This document shows positions 51,101 through 59,786 of a DNA stretch of 64,000 nt, piece by piece. The notes below the pieces were generated by a model. It did no database searches, was not told where the DNA came from, and saw only the letters and a program-made list of their open reading frames with translations. Each line of letters begins with the position of its first letter. The stretch's first letter is position 1. This stretch comes from JANRKF01 sp964519595 (GTDB lineage: Bacteria; Pseudomonadota; Alphaproteobacteria; Rickettsiales; SXRF01). The translations under genes and the position numbers were made by a program. The stretch lies in the NCBI GenBank assembly GCA_964519595.1, contig CAZFJN010000002.1, forward strand, positions 25,172-89,171, written 5' to 3'.

Positions 51101-51436
51101 AAAGACCGCGCTCAGGCGCTTGCCAGTAATGATGCAATGATTATTCTCGATACAAAGATAACTTCAGAACTTAAAGCAGAAGGAATAGCGCGTGACATTG
51201 TGCGAATGGTGCAACAAGCACGCAAAGATGCTGGTTTACATGTTGCTGATCGTATTAAGCTGGCAATTACTGCCTCCGAGCGAGTGATTCAAGCAGTTTA
51301 TGCAAATTCTGCTTATATATCAGAGCAGACATTGGCGCTTGCTATCTCGGAAACAGGCTTGCCAAATGCGCTGTTTTCAGCTTTCGGAAAGGTTGAAGAT
51401 GAAGATGTTGCTGTCTTTATAAGTAAATCTGAGTAA
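48104..51436 (+). CDS. ileS: Isoleucyl-tRNA synthetase, long (type 2) form
   Basis: A 1110-residue class I synthetase charging tRNA-Ile. HIGH is GLPHYGH near residue 60, and KMSKS is KYSKRLKN near 654. The editing domain (WTTTPWTLPSNLAL) and anticodon domain are complete. The length and sequence style suit type-2 IleS, which includes eukaryote-like and mupirocin-resistant forms, without the C-terminal zinc finger of type 1. In-frame repeats occur at ESAVESAVESAV and ELDSELDSG (nt 48748-48778 and 48990-49023). ATG 48104 starts the conserved N-terminus. Confidence 0.97.
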   Translation: MRKKYPEVDQNPDFPAIEKNILAQWKNKSAFEKSVAARAATDEFVFYDGPPFANGLPHYGHLLTGFVKDVYARYQTMRGRRVERRFGWDCHGLPAEMGSEKELGISGRAAISEFGIGKFNEHCRTSVMKYTAEWEEYVTRQARWVDFKNDYKTMDKNFMESVLWAFKQLYDKGLVYEAYRVMPYSWAAETPLSNFETKLDNSYREREDKAVTVAFELDSELDSGGNQQAEFNGKIYILAWTTTPWTLPSNLALAVNSELEYVSFLSEGARYIVGKTYYDKNLASGNIGNIKIPDAESAVESAVESAVTIAGSALIGKKYKPLFPYFADHKNSFRILDGSAFVTDGDGTGIVHMAPGFGEDDQKCCEENNITIVVPVDGQGRYSEAIFDLPDLRLQGLNVIADTRKNQEEPYKEEQLKKFGLVNLRIIKWLKDNNRLIKEEQIKHNYPHCWRTDTPLIYRAMPSWYVEVTKFRDRAVEINKQINWIPEHIRDGQMAHMLATAPDWSISRNRFWGTPIPVWRKQESESRIQNPEIKVFGSIAELEEFFGVEVKDLHRPFIDTLTTARDGSKWQRVEDVFDCWFESGSMPFAQVHYPFENRTWFNEHFPADFITEYVGQTRGWFNTLIMLSTALFDKPPFMNCICHGVVLDSETGLKYSKRLKNYKDPMEVMDKFGADALRWLMISSPVMRGHDLSVDPEGKFIRDVVRLSIKPIWNAYNFFCLYANADEIEPQIIDNEQKTAHLMDKYIILKCDRAVATIQKSLDAYDTPAACEAVMQFFEVLNNWYIRRSKERFWKEEKDADKQSAYDTLYTVLLKMCKAAASLLPLTLDAVYQGLSGAENGSENSAETVHLADFPSFKNPVAADDDLITQMDFAQNICNAALAVRNKLNIRVRQPLPSVTLVANDLCNLSTLQDTIKDIIKDEINVKNLEISNEFNAVATVRLQINSAVLGKRLPEKMKQILPASKKGEWSQEDGVLIICGEKLLPGEFNLLLEAKTELKDRAQALASNDAMIILDTKITSELKAEGIARDIVRMVQQARKDAGLHVADRIKLAITASERVIQAVYANSAYISEQTLALAISETGLPNALFSAFGKVEDEDVAVFISKSE

Positions 51437-51444
51437 TAATATTA

Positions 51445-53031
51445 ATGATCTGCTTACTATTAGCTTCTATATTCACCGTTGTGATGACATTGTTACGAAT
51501 CATAAAATCAGGAAATAAATCAGGAACTATTTCCACTCTTGCCGCAGTTTCTCTGTCGGCAGTTTTTTTGTCGACAATTTTTTCGTTGGCATTTTCTGCG
51601 CTGGCATTTTTTCCGCATGTCAGCTTTGCTGATGATAATAGCAATAAGGCAATGGTTGATTCTTCGCAGAATTCTGAAGCTGGCTTACCATTATCTCTTG
51701 ATATTTCTCCGGTTGTGAATCTTGCGCCTCTGGAAGCACAATTGCCAGTTGCCAATGGCAACAGCGCAGAGGAAAATAAACAAGGAGCAGAAGATAAATA
51801 TAATGACAGCAAGCTTTATGAAGCTTTGCAATATGTTCATGAACATCATCCGCAATTGCTGGCCAAGCGCGAAGAGCTGAAAGCTGTCAATGAATCTGTT
51901 GATCTGGCCGTTTCAAGATTCCGTCCTTCCGCTGAGCTTGGTTATGAGCGAGGACGTGAACGAAAAAGCAGCAATGATGCTTCCTGGGAATATGATGACA
52001 GCACGGTAAAAAGCCTGACTGTAACACAGCCGATTTTTAACGGTCTGAGCGATGTTGCCGCTTTTAAAGCCGCCAGGCAACGCTTAAAGGCCGCGCGCGC
52101 AGATATGGTCGCTCTTGAACAGCAGATTTTATATAATGTTATAGTTGCATATAGCGGCGTTGTTGAAACAGAGGCGGTTCTTGCGGTTAATCAGAATAAT
52201 GTCGCAGTTCATTCTCGCCAGCGCGATGCGACAGCAGTGCGTTTTGAAGTCGGAGAATTAACAAAAACTGATGTAGCTCAGGCTGAGGCGCGACTGGCAC
52301 GCGCTATTGCTGAAGAACGCAAAGCGGCAGGAGATTTTGCCGTTGCGCGCGCTCAATTTGTACGCGCTGTTGGTTATGAAGCTCCGGAAAAATTGTCAAT
52401 GCCGCTGCTTCCTTCAGCTCTTCCGAAAACTCTTGACGAAGCTTCTTCAGCGGCAGAACTTGCCAGTCCGGTAATAATCGCCGCGCAACATCGTGAAAAA
52501 GCTTTTGAGAATGATGTAAAATCACGAATCGGAGAATTTCTTCCACGCCTCAGTCTGCAAGGTAAAATGAGCCGTAGCGAAGGCAATAGCCCTTTTACCA
52601 ACAGCTATGATAATGATTCGCTGACTCTTAATCTGAAAATTCCTCTTTATCAATCCGGAGCAGAATGGTCGCGCCTGCGTGAAGCCAGAAGCCTTGCCGA
52701 TAAGGCTCATTTTGATAATTTGGATTTAGCACTTGCCGTTGAGCAGAATGTTGCCAGCGCCTGGTATAATTATTTATCTGCACAGAGCGTTATTTCTTCC
52801 AGCGAAGCAGAAGTAGCTGCTTCAGAAATCGCTCTTAATGGCGTTCGCAGTGAACATGAATTCGGAGTTCGCACTGTTCTTGATGTTCTTGATGCCGAGC
52901 AGGAATTTATGAACGCGCAAATTACTCTGATAAACGCACAGAGAAATCATAAAATTCAAGCTTACCGCCTGCTGGCTTCAGTAGGAAAATTAACAATTAA
53001 TGAATTATCAATTCCAGTTAATAACAAGTAA
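51445..53031 (+). CDS. tolC: TolC-family outer membrane efflux protein
   Basis: The outer-membrane channel of type I secretion or efflux. A signal region (up to about residue 60, ending HVSFADD) precedes two repeated coiled-coil/beta halves; key blocks are LYEALQYVHEHHPQLLAKRE, VTQPIFNGLSDVAAF and GVRTVLDVLDAEQEFMNAQ. ATG 51445 starts 8 bases after the ileS stop, so co-transcription is likely; an internal ATG at 51484 would give a more conventional signal. In alphaproteobacteria tolC often precedes popZ, as here. Confidence 0.93.
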   Translation: MICLLLASIFTVVMTLLRIIKSGNKSGTISTLAAVSLSAVFLSTIFSLAFSALAFFPHVSFADDNSNKAMVDSSQNSEAGLPLSLDISPVVNLAPLEAQLPVANGNSAEENKQGAEDKYNDSKLYEALQYVHEHHPQLLAKREELKAVNESVDLAVSRFRPSAELGYERGRERKSSNDASWEYDDSTVKSLTVTQPIFNGLSDVAAFKAARQRLKAARADMVALEQQILYNVIVAYSGVVETEAVLAVNQNNVAVHSRQRDATAVRFEVGELTKTDVAQAEARLARAIAEERKAAGDFAVARAQFVRAVGYEAPEKLSMPLLPSALPKTLDEASSAAELASPVIIAAQHREKAFENDVKSRIGEFLPRLSLQGKMSRSEGNSPFTNSYDNDSLTLNLKIPLYQSGAEWSRLREARSLADKAHFDNLDLALAVEQNVASAWYNYLSAQSVISSSEAEVAASEIALNGVRSEHEFGVRTVLDVLDAEQEFMNAQITLINAQRNHKIQAYRLLASVGKLTINELSIPVNNK

Positions 53032-53246
53032 TTATTTCATCATCATGATAATGCAAATTGTATCAAGATAATGCAAAATATCAGTTGCTAGGATCGCAAT
53101 AATAGTTTTTTAATGACGAAGTTATATAATATTCGCAGCACAGAATTTATTATATAAAACTTGAATTAAAATAGCGTTATACTTAAGATGATCAACAGTC
53201 TTGAAATGAGTTGAAATGAGCAGCAGATTTGAAGTGAGAATTGTCC

Positions 53247-53903
53247 ATGGAAAATAAGTCAGCTTCAGAAGATGATAAGTCAATGGCGGATATCCTCCAG
53301 TCAATCCGCGACATAATCGCCGATGAAGGTGATGGAAAATCTGCCGCTGATAATAATTCTGATGACGCAGAAGGTGCAGATTCTGCAGTGCCAACAGGCT
53401 CTGATGTTCTGGAATTGACTGATCTTGTTTCTGAAAATTCAGCGCCAGAAATCAAAGCAGAAATCAAAACGGAAACTAAACCGGAAACTAAACCGGAAAA
53501 TAAAAACAATTCTAATGATATTCTCAGCACAATAGATCAGGTGGTTATGCCGGAAACAAATTCAAATTCATTGGCACATTCATTGGCAAATTCTTTGGCA
53601 AGTGCAGCGCCAGCTTCAGCAGTAGCAACAGCTTCAGCAATGCTTAATCCTAATGGTCAGGCTTATATTGATTCTTTGCTTTCCAATGAAGCGGCAATCG
53701 CCGCCGCTAATGCTTTCCGCCGCGCCATGCCGGCTGATGAGCCAATAAGAACCACGCAATCTCCTCATTTCCGCAGTGGCAACAGCGTTGAAGATCTGGT
53801 AATGGAAGCGCTTCGTCCGATGCTGAAAAGCTGGCTTGATGAGAATCTTCCAACTATAGTTGAAAAGCTGGTTGAACGCGAAGTTCGCAAACTGGCGCAT
53901 TAA
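53247..53903 (+). CDS. popZ: PopZ-like polar organising protein (DUF2497)
   Basis: A 218-residue protein with the two conserved ends of PopZ: the N-terminal helix SMADILQSIRDIIADE and the C-terminal LVMEALRPMLKSWLDENLP, VEKLVEREVRKL oligomerisation region. The acidic linker is disordered and has in-frame repeats (EIKTETKPETKPEN; HSLANSLAS). It is a scaffold that recruits chromosome-origin and polar proteins. Position after tolC matches other alphaproteobacteria. ATG 53247 is preferred to TTG 53241. Confidence 0.92.
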   Translation: MENKSASEDDKSMADILQSIRDIIADEGDGKSAADNNSDDAEGADSAVPTGSDVLELTDLVSENSAPEIKAEIKTETKPETKPENKNNSNDILSTIDQVVMPETNSNSLAHSLANSLASAAPASAVATASAMLNPNGQAYIDSLLSNEAAIAAANAFRRAMPADEPIRTTQSPHFRSGNSVEDLVMEALRPMLKSWLDENLPTIVEKLVEREVRKLAH

Positions 53904-54039
53904 ACTGGCGCATTAAATTGGCAAATTATTTTAATCAGCAATTTGTTTTAATCAGGAAATATTTGAATCAGCAAATTGTTGAAGTCGGAAAATTATATTG
54001 AATTTATTTCTTTATTATATTGTTTTATGATGTTGTTTT

Positions 54040-55758
54040 ATGACTGTTATTGATAAGAAAAATCTTCCCTCGCGTCATGTTACTGTTGGAGCTGAGCGCG
54101 CGCCGCATCGTTCGTATTTATACGCAATGGGACTTACCAGCGAGCAGATTTATCAACCTTTAGTCGGCGTAGCTACCACTTGGAACGAAGCAGCTCCTTG
54201 CAATATAACTCTCGCTCGTCAGGCGCAGGTAGTTAAAAAAGGGGTTGCCGCCAGCGGCGGAACGCCTCGTGAATTCACCACTATCACGGTTACAGACGGA
54301 ATCGCAATGGGACATCAGGGCATGAAATCATCTCTGGTTTCGCGCGAGGTTATTGCCGATTCTGTTGAGCTTACCATGCGCGGTCATTGTTATGATGCTT
54401 TAGTTGGACTCGCTGGTTGTGATAAATCTTTACCAGGCTTGATGATGGCAATGGCGCGGCTTAATGTGCCAAGCGTGTTTATTTACGGCGGAAGTATTTT
54501 GCCGGGCAAATTTAAAGGCAAAGATGTCACGGTGGTTGATGTTTTTGAAGGAGTTGGCAAACATGCCGCCGGAAATATGAGCATAGAAGATTTAACTGCT
54601 CTCGAGCAAGTTGCCTGCCCTTCAGCCGGAAGTTGCGGCGGACAGTTCACCGCTAACACCATGGCTTGTGTTTCCGAGGCAATAGGGCTTGCTTTGCCAG
54701 GCTCTTCCGGCGCTCCGGCTCCTTATGAGGCGCGAGATTCTTTTGCTTTTGAATCAGGCCGCGCGGTTATGAAATTGCTGGCTGATAAAATTCGTCCTCG
54801 TGATATAATAACTCGCAAGGCGCTGGAAAACGCCGCCGCGGTGGTCGCCGCAACTGGAGGTAGCACTAACGCGGCGCTGCATCTTCCGGCGCTGGCGCAT
54901 GAATGCGGCATTGATTTTGACATGCATGATGTCGGCGCTGTTTTAAAAAGAACTCCTTATCTGGCGGATTTAATGCCAGGCGGCAAATATACAGCTAAGG
55001 ATCTATATGAAGCAGGCGGCGTGCAAGCAGTTATGAAAACTCTGCTCGATGGCGGTTTTATTCATGGCGACTGCTTAACTGTTAGCGGAAAAACAATCGC
55101 GGAAAATCTTAGCAGTGTCAGCTTGCCGCAAAATCAAAACGTAATTTATTCACACGCCAAGCCGATAACGCCAACCGGCGGCGTGGTAACTCTTAAAGGC
55201 AATCTCGCGCCGGAAGGAGCAGTTGTCAAGGTTGCCGGACTCAGCAATCTGCGCTTTACCGGCAAAGCCTTGTGCTTTGATTGCGAAGAGGAAGCATTTG
55301 CGGCAGTTGAAGCCGGAAAATACCAAAAAGGCGATGTAATAGTTATTCGTTATGAAGGCCCGAAAGGCGGTCCCGGAATGCGCGAAATGCTCTCCACTAC
55401 TGCCGCTATTTATGGTCAGGGCAGGGGGGAAGAGGTGGCATTGATCACTGACGGACGTTTTTCCGGAGGTACGCGCGGATTCTGCGTTGGACATGTTGGC
55501 CCGGAAGCGGCAGTTGGCGGCGTTATTGCGCTGCTTGTCGATGGTGACGAAATTACCATTGATGCAACTTCCGGCACAATAGATGTCAAATTAAGCGAGA
55601 CCGAGCTGGCCGAGCGCAGAAAAAAATGGCAACCAAGAAAACATGATTATCAAAGCGGCGCATTGTGGAAATACGCGCAAACCGTAGGAACAGCGGCAAA
55701 AGGCGCAGTAACGCATCCGGGCGGAAAAGAAGAAACACACATCTTCGCTGATATTTGA
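54040..55758 (+). CDS. ilvD: Dihydroxy-acid dehydratase
   Basis: It makes 2-oxoisovalerate and its analogue in branched-chain amino acid synthesis, with an Fe-S cluster. The 572-residue protein has the IlvD/Edd signatures CDKSLPGLMMAM, CPSAGSCGGQFTANTMAC, GGSTNAALHLPALAHE and VRYEGPKGGPGM-like IRYEGPKGGPGMREML plus TDGRFSGGTRGFCVGH. Length and motifs identify IlvD rather than Edd. No other ilv gene is in the window. Upstream spacer (53904-54039) has ATCAGCAAATTG repeats. Confidence 0.97.
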   Translation: MTVIDKKNLPSRHVTVGAERAPHRSYLYAMGLTSEQIYQPLVGVATTWNEAAPCNITLARQAQVVKKGVAASGGTPREFTTITVTDGIAMGHQGMKSSLVSREVIADSVELTMRGHCYDALVGLAGCDKSLPGLMMAMARLNVPSVFIYGGSILPGKFKGKDVTVVDVFEGVGKHAAGNMSIEDLTALEQVACPSAGSCGGQFTANTMACVSEAIGLALPGSSGAPAPYEARDSFAFESGRAVMKLLADKIRPRDIITRKALENAAAVVAATGGSTNAALHLPALAHECGIDFDMHDVGAVLKRTPYLADLMPGGKYTAKDLYEAGGVQAVMKTLLDGGFIHGDCLTVSGKTIAENLSSVSLPQNQNVIYSHAKPITPTGGVVTLKGNLAPEGAVVKVAGLSNLRFTGKALCFDCEEEAFAAVEAGKYQKGDVIVIRYEGPKGGPGMREMLSTTAAIYGQGRGEEVALITDGRFSGGTRGFCVGHVGPEAAVGGVIALLVDGDEITIDATSGTIDVKLSETELAERRKKWQPRKHDYQSGALWKYAQTVGTAAKGAVTHPGGKEETHIFADI

Positions 55759-55866
55759 GATTATCAAGGATTGAGTTGATTCATGGCAGTGGAATGAATA
55801 ACAATTCCTCCGGACTTTTGTGACAGGCGGTTTTTCTGGTATATTGGAGTGTTGGAGGAACACACC

Positions 55867-56373
55867 ATGAGCTTATTCACAGATAATCAACCAGATAATC
55901 AAATAGATAATATAGAGAAAATTCGCTATTTAAACAGCCTGTTGCTGCAGGAGGCTTATTTATTGATAAAAGAAGGCTGTGCTGATGATAAATCTGTCAT
56001 TCAGCAGGCGGTGGCAAAAAAAACTGTCGCTAAGAAAAAAAATCCGGCAGAAGCAGAAACTTCGGATTTCCCAGATAAAAAAATTACCATAACAACACGT
56101 CACACGCAATTGTGGGGAAAAAATGAAGCGGTGGTTGATGCTCTGGCCAGCATTGCTGAGACGGAGCTTAAGATAGAAAAACAGCGCAGCCTGCCTTCTT
56201 CTGGCAAGACGTCTGAATTATCAGAAAATCATCATTCTAAATCATCAGATTCACCTCCATTGCTTGATGAAAAAGACATCGCGCTGGTTCGGCACTATTT
56301 GCAGCGCGAAAAAGCGTTGTCTGAAAATTCAGCGCTTGAAAAAACCTCTGTAGAAAAAAACTCTGTAGAATAA
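55867..56373 (+). CDS. Hypothetical protein upstream of terminase, possible small terminase subunit
   Basis: A 168-residue acidic protein. A good ribosome-binding site (GGAGG at 55854-55858) precedes ATG 55867. The N-terminal part is Asp/Asn/Gln-rich with DNQPDNQIDN repeats, the middle (KITITTRHTQLWGKNEAVVDALASIAETELKIE, broken here for length) may be helical, and the tail has repeats (EKTSVEKNSVE). Position 49 bases before terL makes a small-terminase-like role plausible, as with gene g1 of gene-transfer-agent clusters, but there is no motif proof. Confidence 0.55.
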   Translation: MSLFTDNQPDNQIDNIEKIRYLNSLLLQEAYLLIKEGCADDKSVIQQAVAKKTVAKKKNPAEAETSDFPDKKITITTRHTQLWGKNEAVVDALASIAETELKIEKQRSLPSSGKTSELSENHHSKSSDSPPLLDEKDIALVRHYLQREKALSENSALEKTSVEKNSVE

Positions 56374-56422
56374 ACTTCTATAGAATAACCATCTATAAAA
56401 TATAGAAAATAAAAATATTTTT

Positions 56423-57805
56423 ATGAACTGGTACAACGACCTGCTGGCAGGCGATTTTTCCGCATTCATTGAAAAATCATTCGCAACGGCTGATCCTGGC
56501 GCTGAATATAGTGCCAACTGGCATATTGACCTTATTGCCGAGTATCTGGAAGCAGCGCGGCGTGGTGAGATCACGCGCCTTATAATCAACATGCCGCCGC
56601 GTTCTCTTAAGTCACAATGTATAAGCATTGCCTGGCCAGCGTGGATTTTAGGACATGATCCAAGTAGTCGCGTAATCGCCGCCAGCTATTCCAGCGGACT
56701 TGCTATTCGTCATTCTCTGGATTGTCGGCAGGTTATTTCTTCGCCATGGTATCAGAAGCTTTTTCCGCATACTGTTCTTACTAAAGATCAGAATGAAAAA
56801 CATAAATTCATGACCACGCGGCGCGGTTTTCGTTTCGCAACCTCAGTTGGCGGAACTTTAACTGGCGAAGGCGGCAATTTTCTGATCATTGATGATCCGA
56901 TGAATCCGCAGCAGGCCGCCAATAAGCTGATTCGTGATAATGTCGCGCGCTGGTACGATAATACCTTCGCAACCAGGCTTAATGATAAAAAACGCGGCGT
57001 GATCGTGCTGGTTATGCAGCGCCTTCATACAGATGATCTTACAGGGCATTTACTAGGCAAGGGCGGCTTTACACATTTATCGCTTCCGGCAGTTGCCAAT
57101 GCGCGTGAATTAATAGATTTTGGCGCTATCAAGCGCATCAGGGAAATTGGCGAGCTGCTTCATCCGGATCGTGAAGATATGGCGCTTATTGAAAGAGCAA
57201 AGCGTGAGCTTGGCGCGCAGGCTTTTGCCGCGCAATATCAGCAGCAGCCTCTGGCGGAAGAAAGCTCGCTGGTTCGCCGCCAGTGGTTTGCTCGTTATGA
57301 TAATGTTCCTGTTCCGCAGCGCATTGTCCAGAGCTGGGATACGGCAATAAAAGCCGAAAGTCATCATGATGCCAGCGTGTGCCTTACTTTCTACGAGCTT
57401 GATAAAATTTCCTATCTGGTTGATGCTCGCTTAGCGCGGCATGAATATCCGGAGCTGAAACGTCTGGCGATTCTTCTTGCTGAAAAATATTCTCCTCATG
57501 CAATACTTATTGAGGATAAAGCCAGTGGCCAGCAATTATTGCAGGATTTGCGGCATGAAACTTCCCTGCCGATAGTTGCAGTGAAAAGCAACGACAGTAA
57601 GCTTATGCGCTTTGCCGCAGTTTCCGCAATGATCGAAGCCGGACGGCTGGCTTTGCCGAATAATGCCTCGTGGCTTGCGGCATTTGAGCAGGAAATTCTC
57701 GAATTTCCCAATGGTCGCCATGATGATCAGGTTGATGCGCTGACGCAATATCTCGATATGTTACGCAAAAGATCATTCGATAAAATCAGAATTCGCACCA
57801 CATAA
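56423..57805 (+). CDS. Phage/GTA-type terminase large subunit
   Basis: A 460-residue DNA-packaging ATPase/nuclease. The ATPase has a Walker A-like MPPRSLKSQ near residue 58 and Walker B FLIIDDPMNP near 157; the RNase H-like nuclease has Asp in QSWDTAIKAES, ED in ILIEDKASGQQLLQ and the terminal HDDQVDALTQY. It is of the type seen in alphaproteobacterial prophages and gene-transfer agents. No portal, protease or capsid gene is close, which marks it as isolated. Confidence 0.93.
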   Translation: MNWYNDLLAGDFSAFIEKSFATADPGAEYSANWHIDLIAEYLEAARRGEITRLIINMPPRSLKSQCISIAWPAWILGHDPSSRVIAASYSSGLAIRHSLDCRQVISSPWYQKLFPHTVLTKDQNEKHKFMTTRRGFRFATSVGGTLTGEGGNFLIIDDPMNPQQAANKLIRDNVARWYDNTFATRLNDKKRGVIVLVMQRLHTDDLTGHLLGKGGFTHLSLPAVANARELIDFGAIKRIREIGELLHPDREDMALIERAKRELGAQAFAAQYQQQPLAEESSLVRRQWFARYDNVPVPQRIVQSWDTAIKAESHHDASVCLTFYELDKISYLVDARLARHEYPELKRLAILLAEKYSPHAILIEDKASGQQLLQDLRHETSLPIVAVKSNDSKLMRFAAVSAMIEAGRLALPNNASWLAAFEQEILEFPNGRHDDQVDALTQYLDMLRKRSFDKIRIRTT

Positions 57806-57999
57806 ATCATCTCTGAAATAATCTGCAATTATTATTTGCTGCAATATTTACTAATTATTAAATTTAAAGTGGTATAAATATTAAAAATGAGCAAATAGTT
57901 AATGGCAACATAAAGCCAGAAACAACCTCTTATAACCACTAAAACATCAATTAAACCGCCAAAATCTGATAGTTTAACAGATAAATTCCGGATGAAGTT

Positions 58000-58344
58000 A
58001 TGGATGAGCAAAATATCAAAAGCTGGCTGAAAAAAGCAAAAGCGAACTCCGAGGCGGTCGAAGGTCAGAATGCGCCTTCATCTTCATTAGTGGTAGTTGG
58101 CAGAAATAGTAAAACTAATGCAAAAGATAATAATCAGAATAGTGAATATATTAAAAAAGTCAGCCGTGGCGCGATGATTATGGAAATAGCTGAAAAACTG
58201 CGTCCGGTATTTTCTAATTTCTTTAATGGTCGCCGTGATGATAACGGCATGTTGTTCCAGCCTTCTCATATTCGCGGATTTGCCCTTAACTGCGCTGAAT
58301 ATCTGGTAAAAGCTCAGGAAAAAGACAATAACGCCGCCGCCTAG
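58000..58344 (+). CDS. Hypothetical protein in the terminase island
   Basis: A 114-residue basic-to-neutral protein, unrecognised, with a low-complexity N-terminal half (Asn/Lys/Ser) and a helical second half (SRGAMIMEIAEKLRPVFSNF, then GMLFQPSHIRGFALNCAEYL). It begins 194 bases after terL. No signal or membrane segment. The region 57806-57999 holds no gene. Confidence 0.55.
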   Translation: MDEQNIKSWLKKAKANSEAVEGQNAPSSSLVVVGRNSKTNAKDNNQNSEYIKKVSRGAMIMEIAEKLRPVFSNFFNGRRDDNGMLFQPSHIRGFALNCAEYLVKAQEKDNNAAA

Positions 58345-58371
58345 AATAGATCTAAGCATCAAGGAGTTGTT

Positions 58372-58590
58372 ATGAAACATTCAGAAAAAACTACAAAAAC
58401 AAATACAAATAATAGCGGTAATAGTGGAATAAGCGAGGAAGTAGCACACGAAGCTATTATCAGAACCCTGAGTGATTCTGATCATCCAATCACAATACAT
58501 CCTGAAGATTTTAACAGACTAAGAAGTCAGGTGCGAGGAGTTATGGATACATTTAGTTTACGCACTCCTCATCTTGGTATGTCTATATAA
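58372..58590 (+). CDS. Small hypothetical protein
   Basis: A 72-residue protein with a Thr/Asn/Ser-rich start and an acidic helical middle (EEVAHEAIIRTLSDSDHPIT), unrecognised. A ribosome-binding site (AAGGAG at 58360-58365) precedes ATG 58372. It follows the previous gene by 27 bases and ends 20 bases before the tandem array. Coding status is supported by the ribosome-binding site but is not certain. Confidence 0.5.
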   Translation: MKHSEKTTKTNTNNSGNSGISEEVAHEAIIRTLSDSDHPITIHPEDFNRLRSQVRGVMDTFSLRTPHLGMSI

Positions 58591-58610
58591 TTTAGAGCTT
58601 TCCTCAGATA

Positions 58611-59160
58611 ACATCTTGAAATACAACAAATGTACAAATGTACATTTGTACATTATCAGCAGCTCGCCATTTGCTGCAAAACTATATTTTAATAGCATTT
58701 TGTGATATATTGATTGCAAAATGGCACAACATCTTGAAATACAACAAATGTACAAATGTACATTTGTACATTATCAGCAGCTCGCCATTTGCTGCAAAAC
58801 TATATTTTAATAGCATTTTGTGATATATTGATTGCAAAATGGCACAACATCTTGAAATACAACAAATGTACAAATGTACATTTGTACATTATCAGCAGCT
58901 CGCCATTTGCTGCAAAACTATATTTTAATAGCATTTTGTGATATATTGATTGCAAAATGGCACAACATCTTGAAATACAACAAATGTACAAATGTACATT
59001 TGTACATTGTCAACAGCTCGCCATTTGCTGCAAAATTATATTTTAATAGCATTTTGTGATATATTGATTGCAAAATGGCACAACATCTTGAAATACAACA
59101 AATGTACAAATGTACATTTGTACATTGTCAACAGCTCGCCATTTGCTGCAAATCTATATT
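58611..59160. repeat. 118-bp tandem array, about 4.7 copies
   Basis: Copies begin at 58611, 58729, 58847, 58965 and 59083 (partial to 59160). Copies 1-3 are almost identical, 4-5 vary slightly. Each has a perfect 26-bp palindrome of TGTACA units (58629-58654 in copy 1) and, 9 bases later, an imperfect 12-bp stem GCCATTT..TGCAA / TTGCAAAATGGC. Period 118 is not a multiple of 3 and no stable ORF exists. It is not a CRISPR array since there are no alternating spacers. Confidence 0.93.
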
Positions 59161-59173
59161 CTAAAAATGATGA

Positions 59174-59728
59174 TTAATAAGAAACAGTAACCGGAATTGC
59201 CGCGCTGTAGATTCCGGCGGCGGCATTGGCTGGCACGTTCAGCGTTCCACCGAGATGAACAGTTTCCTGTCCGCCGAGGCCAATTCTGCCAACTTCGCCA
59301 TATTTGCCGCTGGTTGCGCGGTAGGCAACGAATTTATCAACCCTCAGAATATTCACAGCTGAGCTGGAAGCAGAATTATTTCCATCCGGCAGGCGTTTAA
59401 AGAATTGCGAGGTAGGAATATTCAGAACATAAGAGCTGCCCGGAGTTCCCTGTAATTTAAAAATCGCCGGATGATAAGCGCCGGATTTGAAACCAACCAC
59501 GCCGCTGGTAGAGCGAATATTCTGCGGACTGATCGTGACTTTGCCGCTTTTGCCGGAAACAGGCGCAATATTTCCGAAGCTAAGAGGCTGCAAGCTGGTT
59601 ATTTTTATTTTAGCGGCAATCTGCACGGAAATAGTTCCGTCTGCTGAACCGCCAGCATAAACAACATGCGGCGCAGCAACATAAGCAGCCAATAAAGCCA
59701 GCGGTAAATAATTAAATAATTGTTTCAT
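59174..59728 (-). CDS. DUF4402-family secreted protein
   Basis: A 184-residue secreted protein. A signal peptide (LALLAAYVAAPHVVYA) precedes one DUF4402-like beta domain with PLSFGNIAPVSGKSG, SGKVTISPQNIRS and the terminal LGGTLNVPANAAAGIYS. Function of the family is unknown; these proteins look like extracellular pilin- or spore-coat-U-like folds. Tail abuts the tandem array. Paralogue of the next gene. Confidence 0.85.
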   Translation of the reverse strand: MKQLFNYLPLALLAAYVAAPHVVYAGGSADGTISVQIAAKIKITSLQPLSFGNIAPVSGKSGKVTISPQNIRSTSGVVGFKSGAYHPAIFKLQGTPGSSYVLNIPTSQFFKRLPDGNNSASSSAVNILRVDKFVAYRATSGKYGEVGRIGLGGQETVHLGGTLNVPANAAAGIYSAAIPVTVSY

Positions 59729-59786
59729 ATAAATATATATTTCAATCTATTAGCAAAATAAAGATGATACATAAATCAGCATGAAA

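Noticed and set aside
58611..59160. CRISPR array
   Set aside because: Units are adjacent without distinct spacers; the unit of 118 bases is too long and no cas gene is near.
58638..59177. Series of about 61-63 residue ORFs on both strands repeated every 118 bases
   Set aside because: They are products of the tandem array. The period is not a multiple of three, the same peptides appear on both strands and no ribosome-binding sites precede them.
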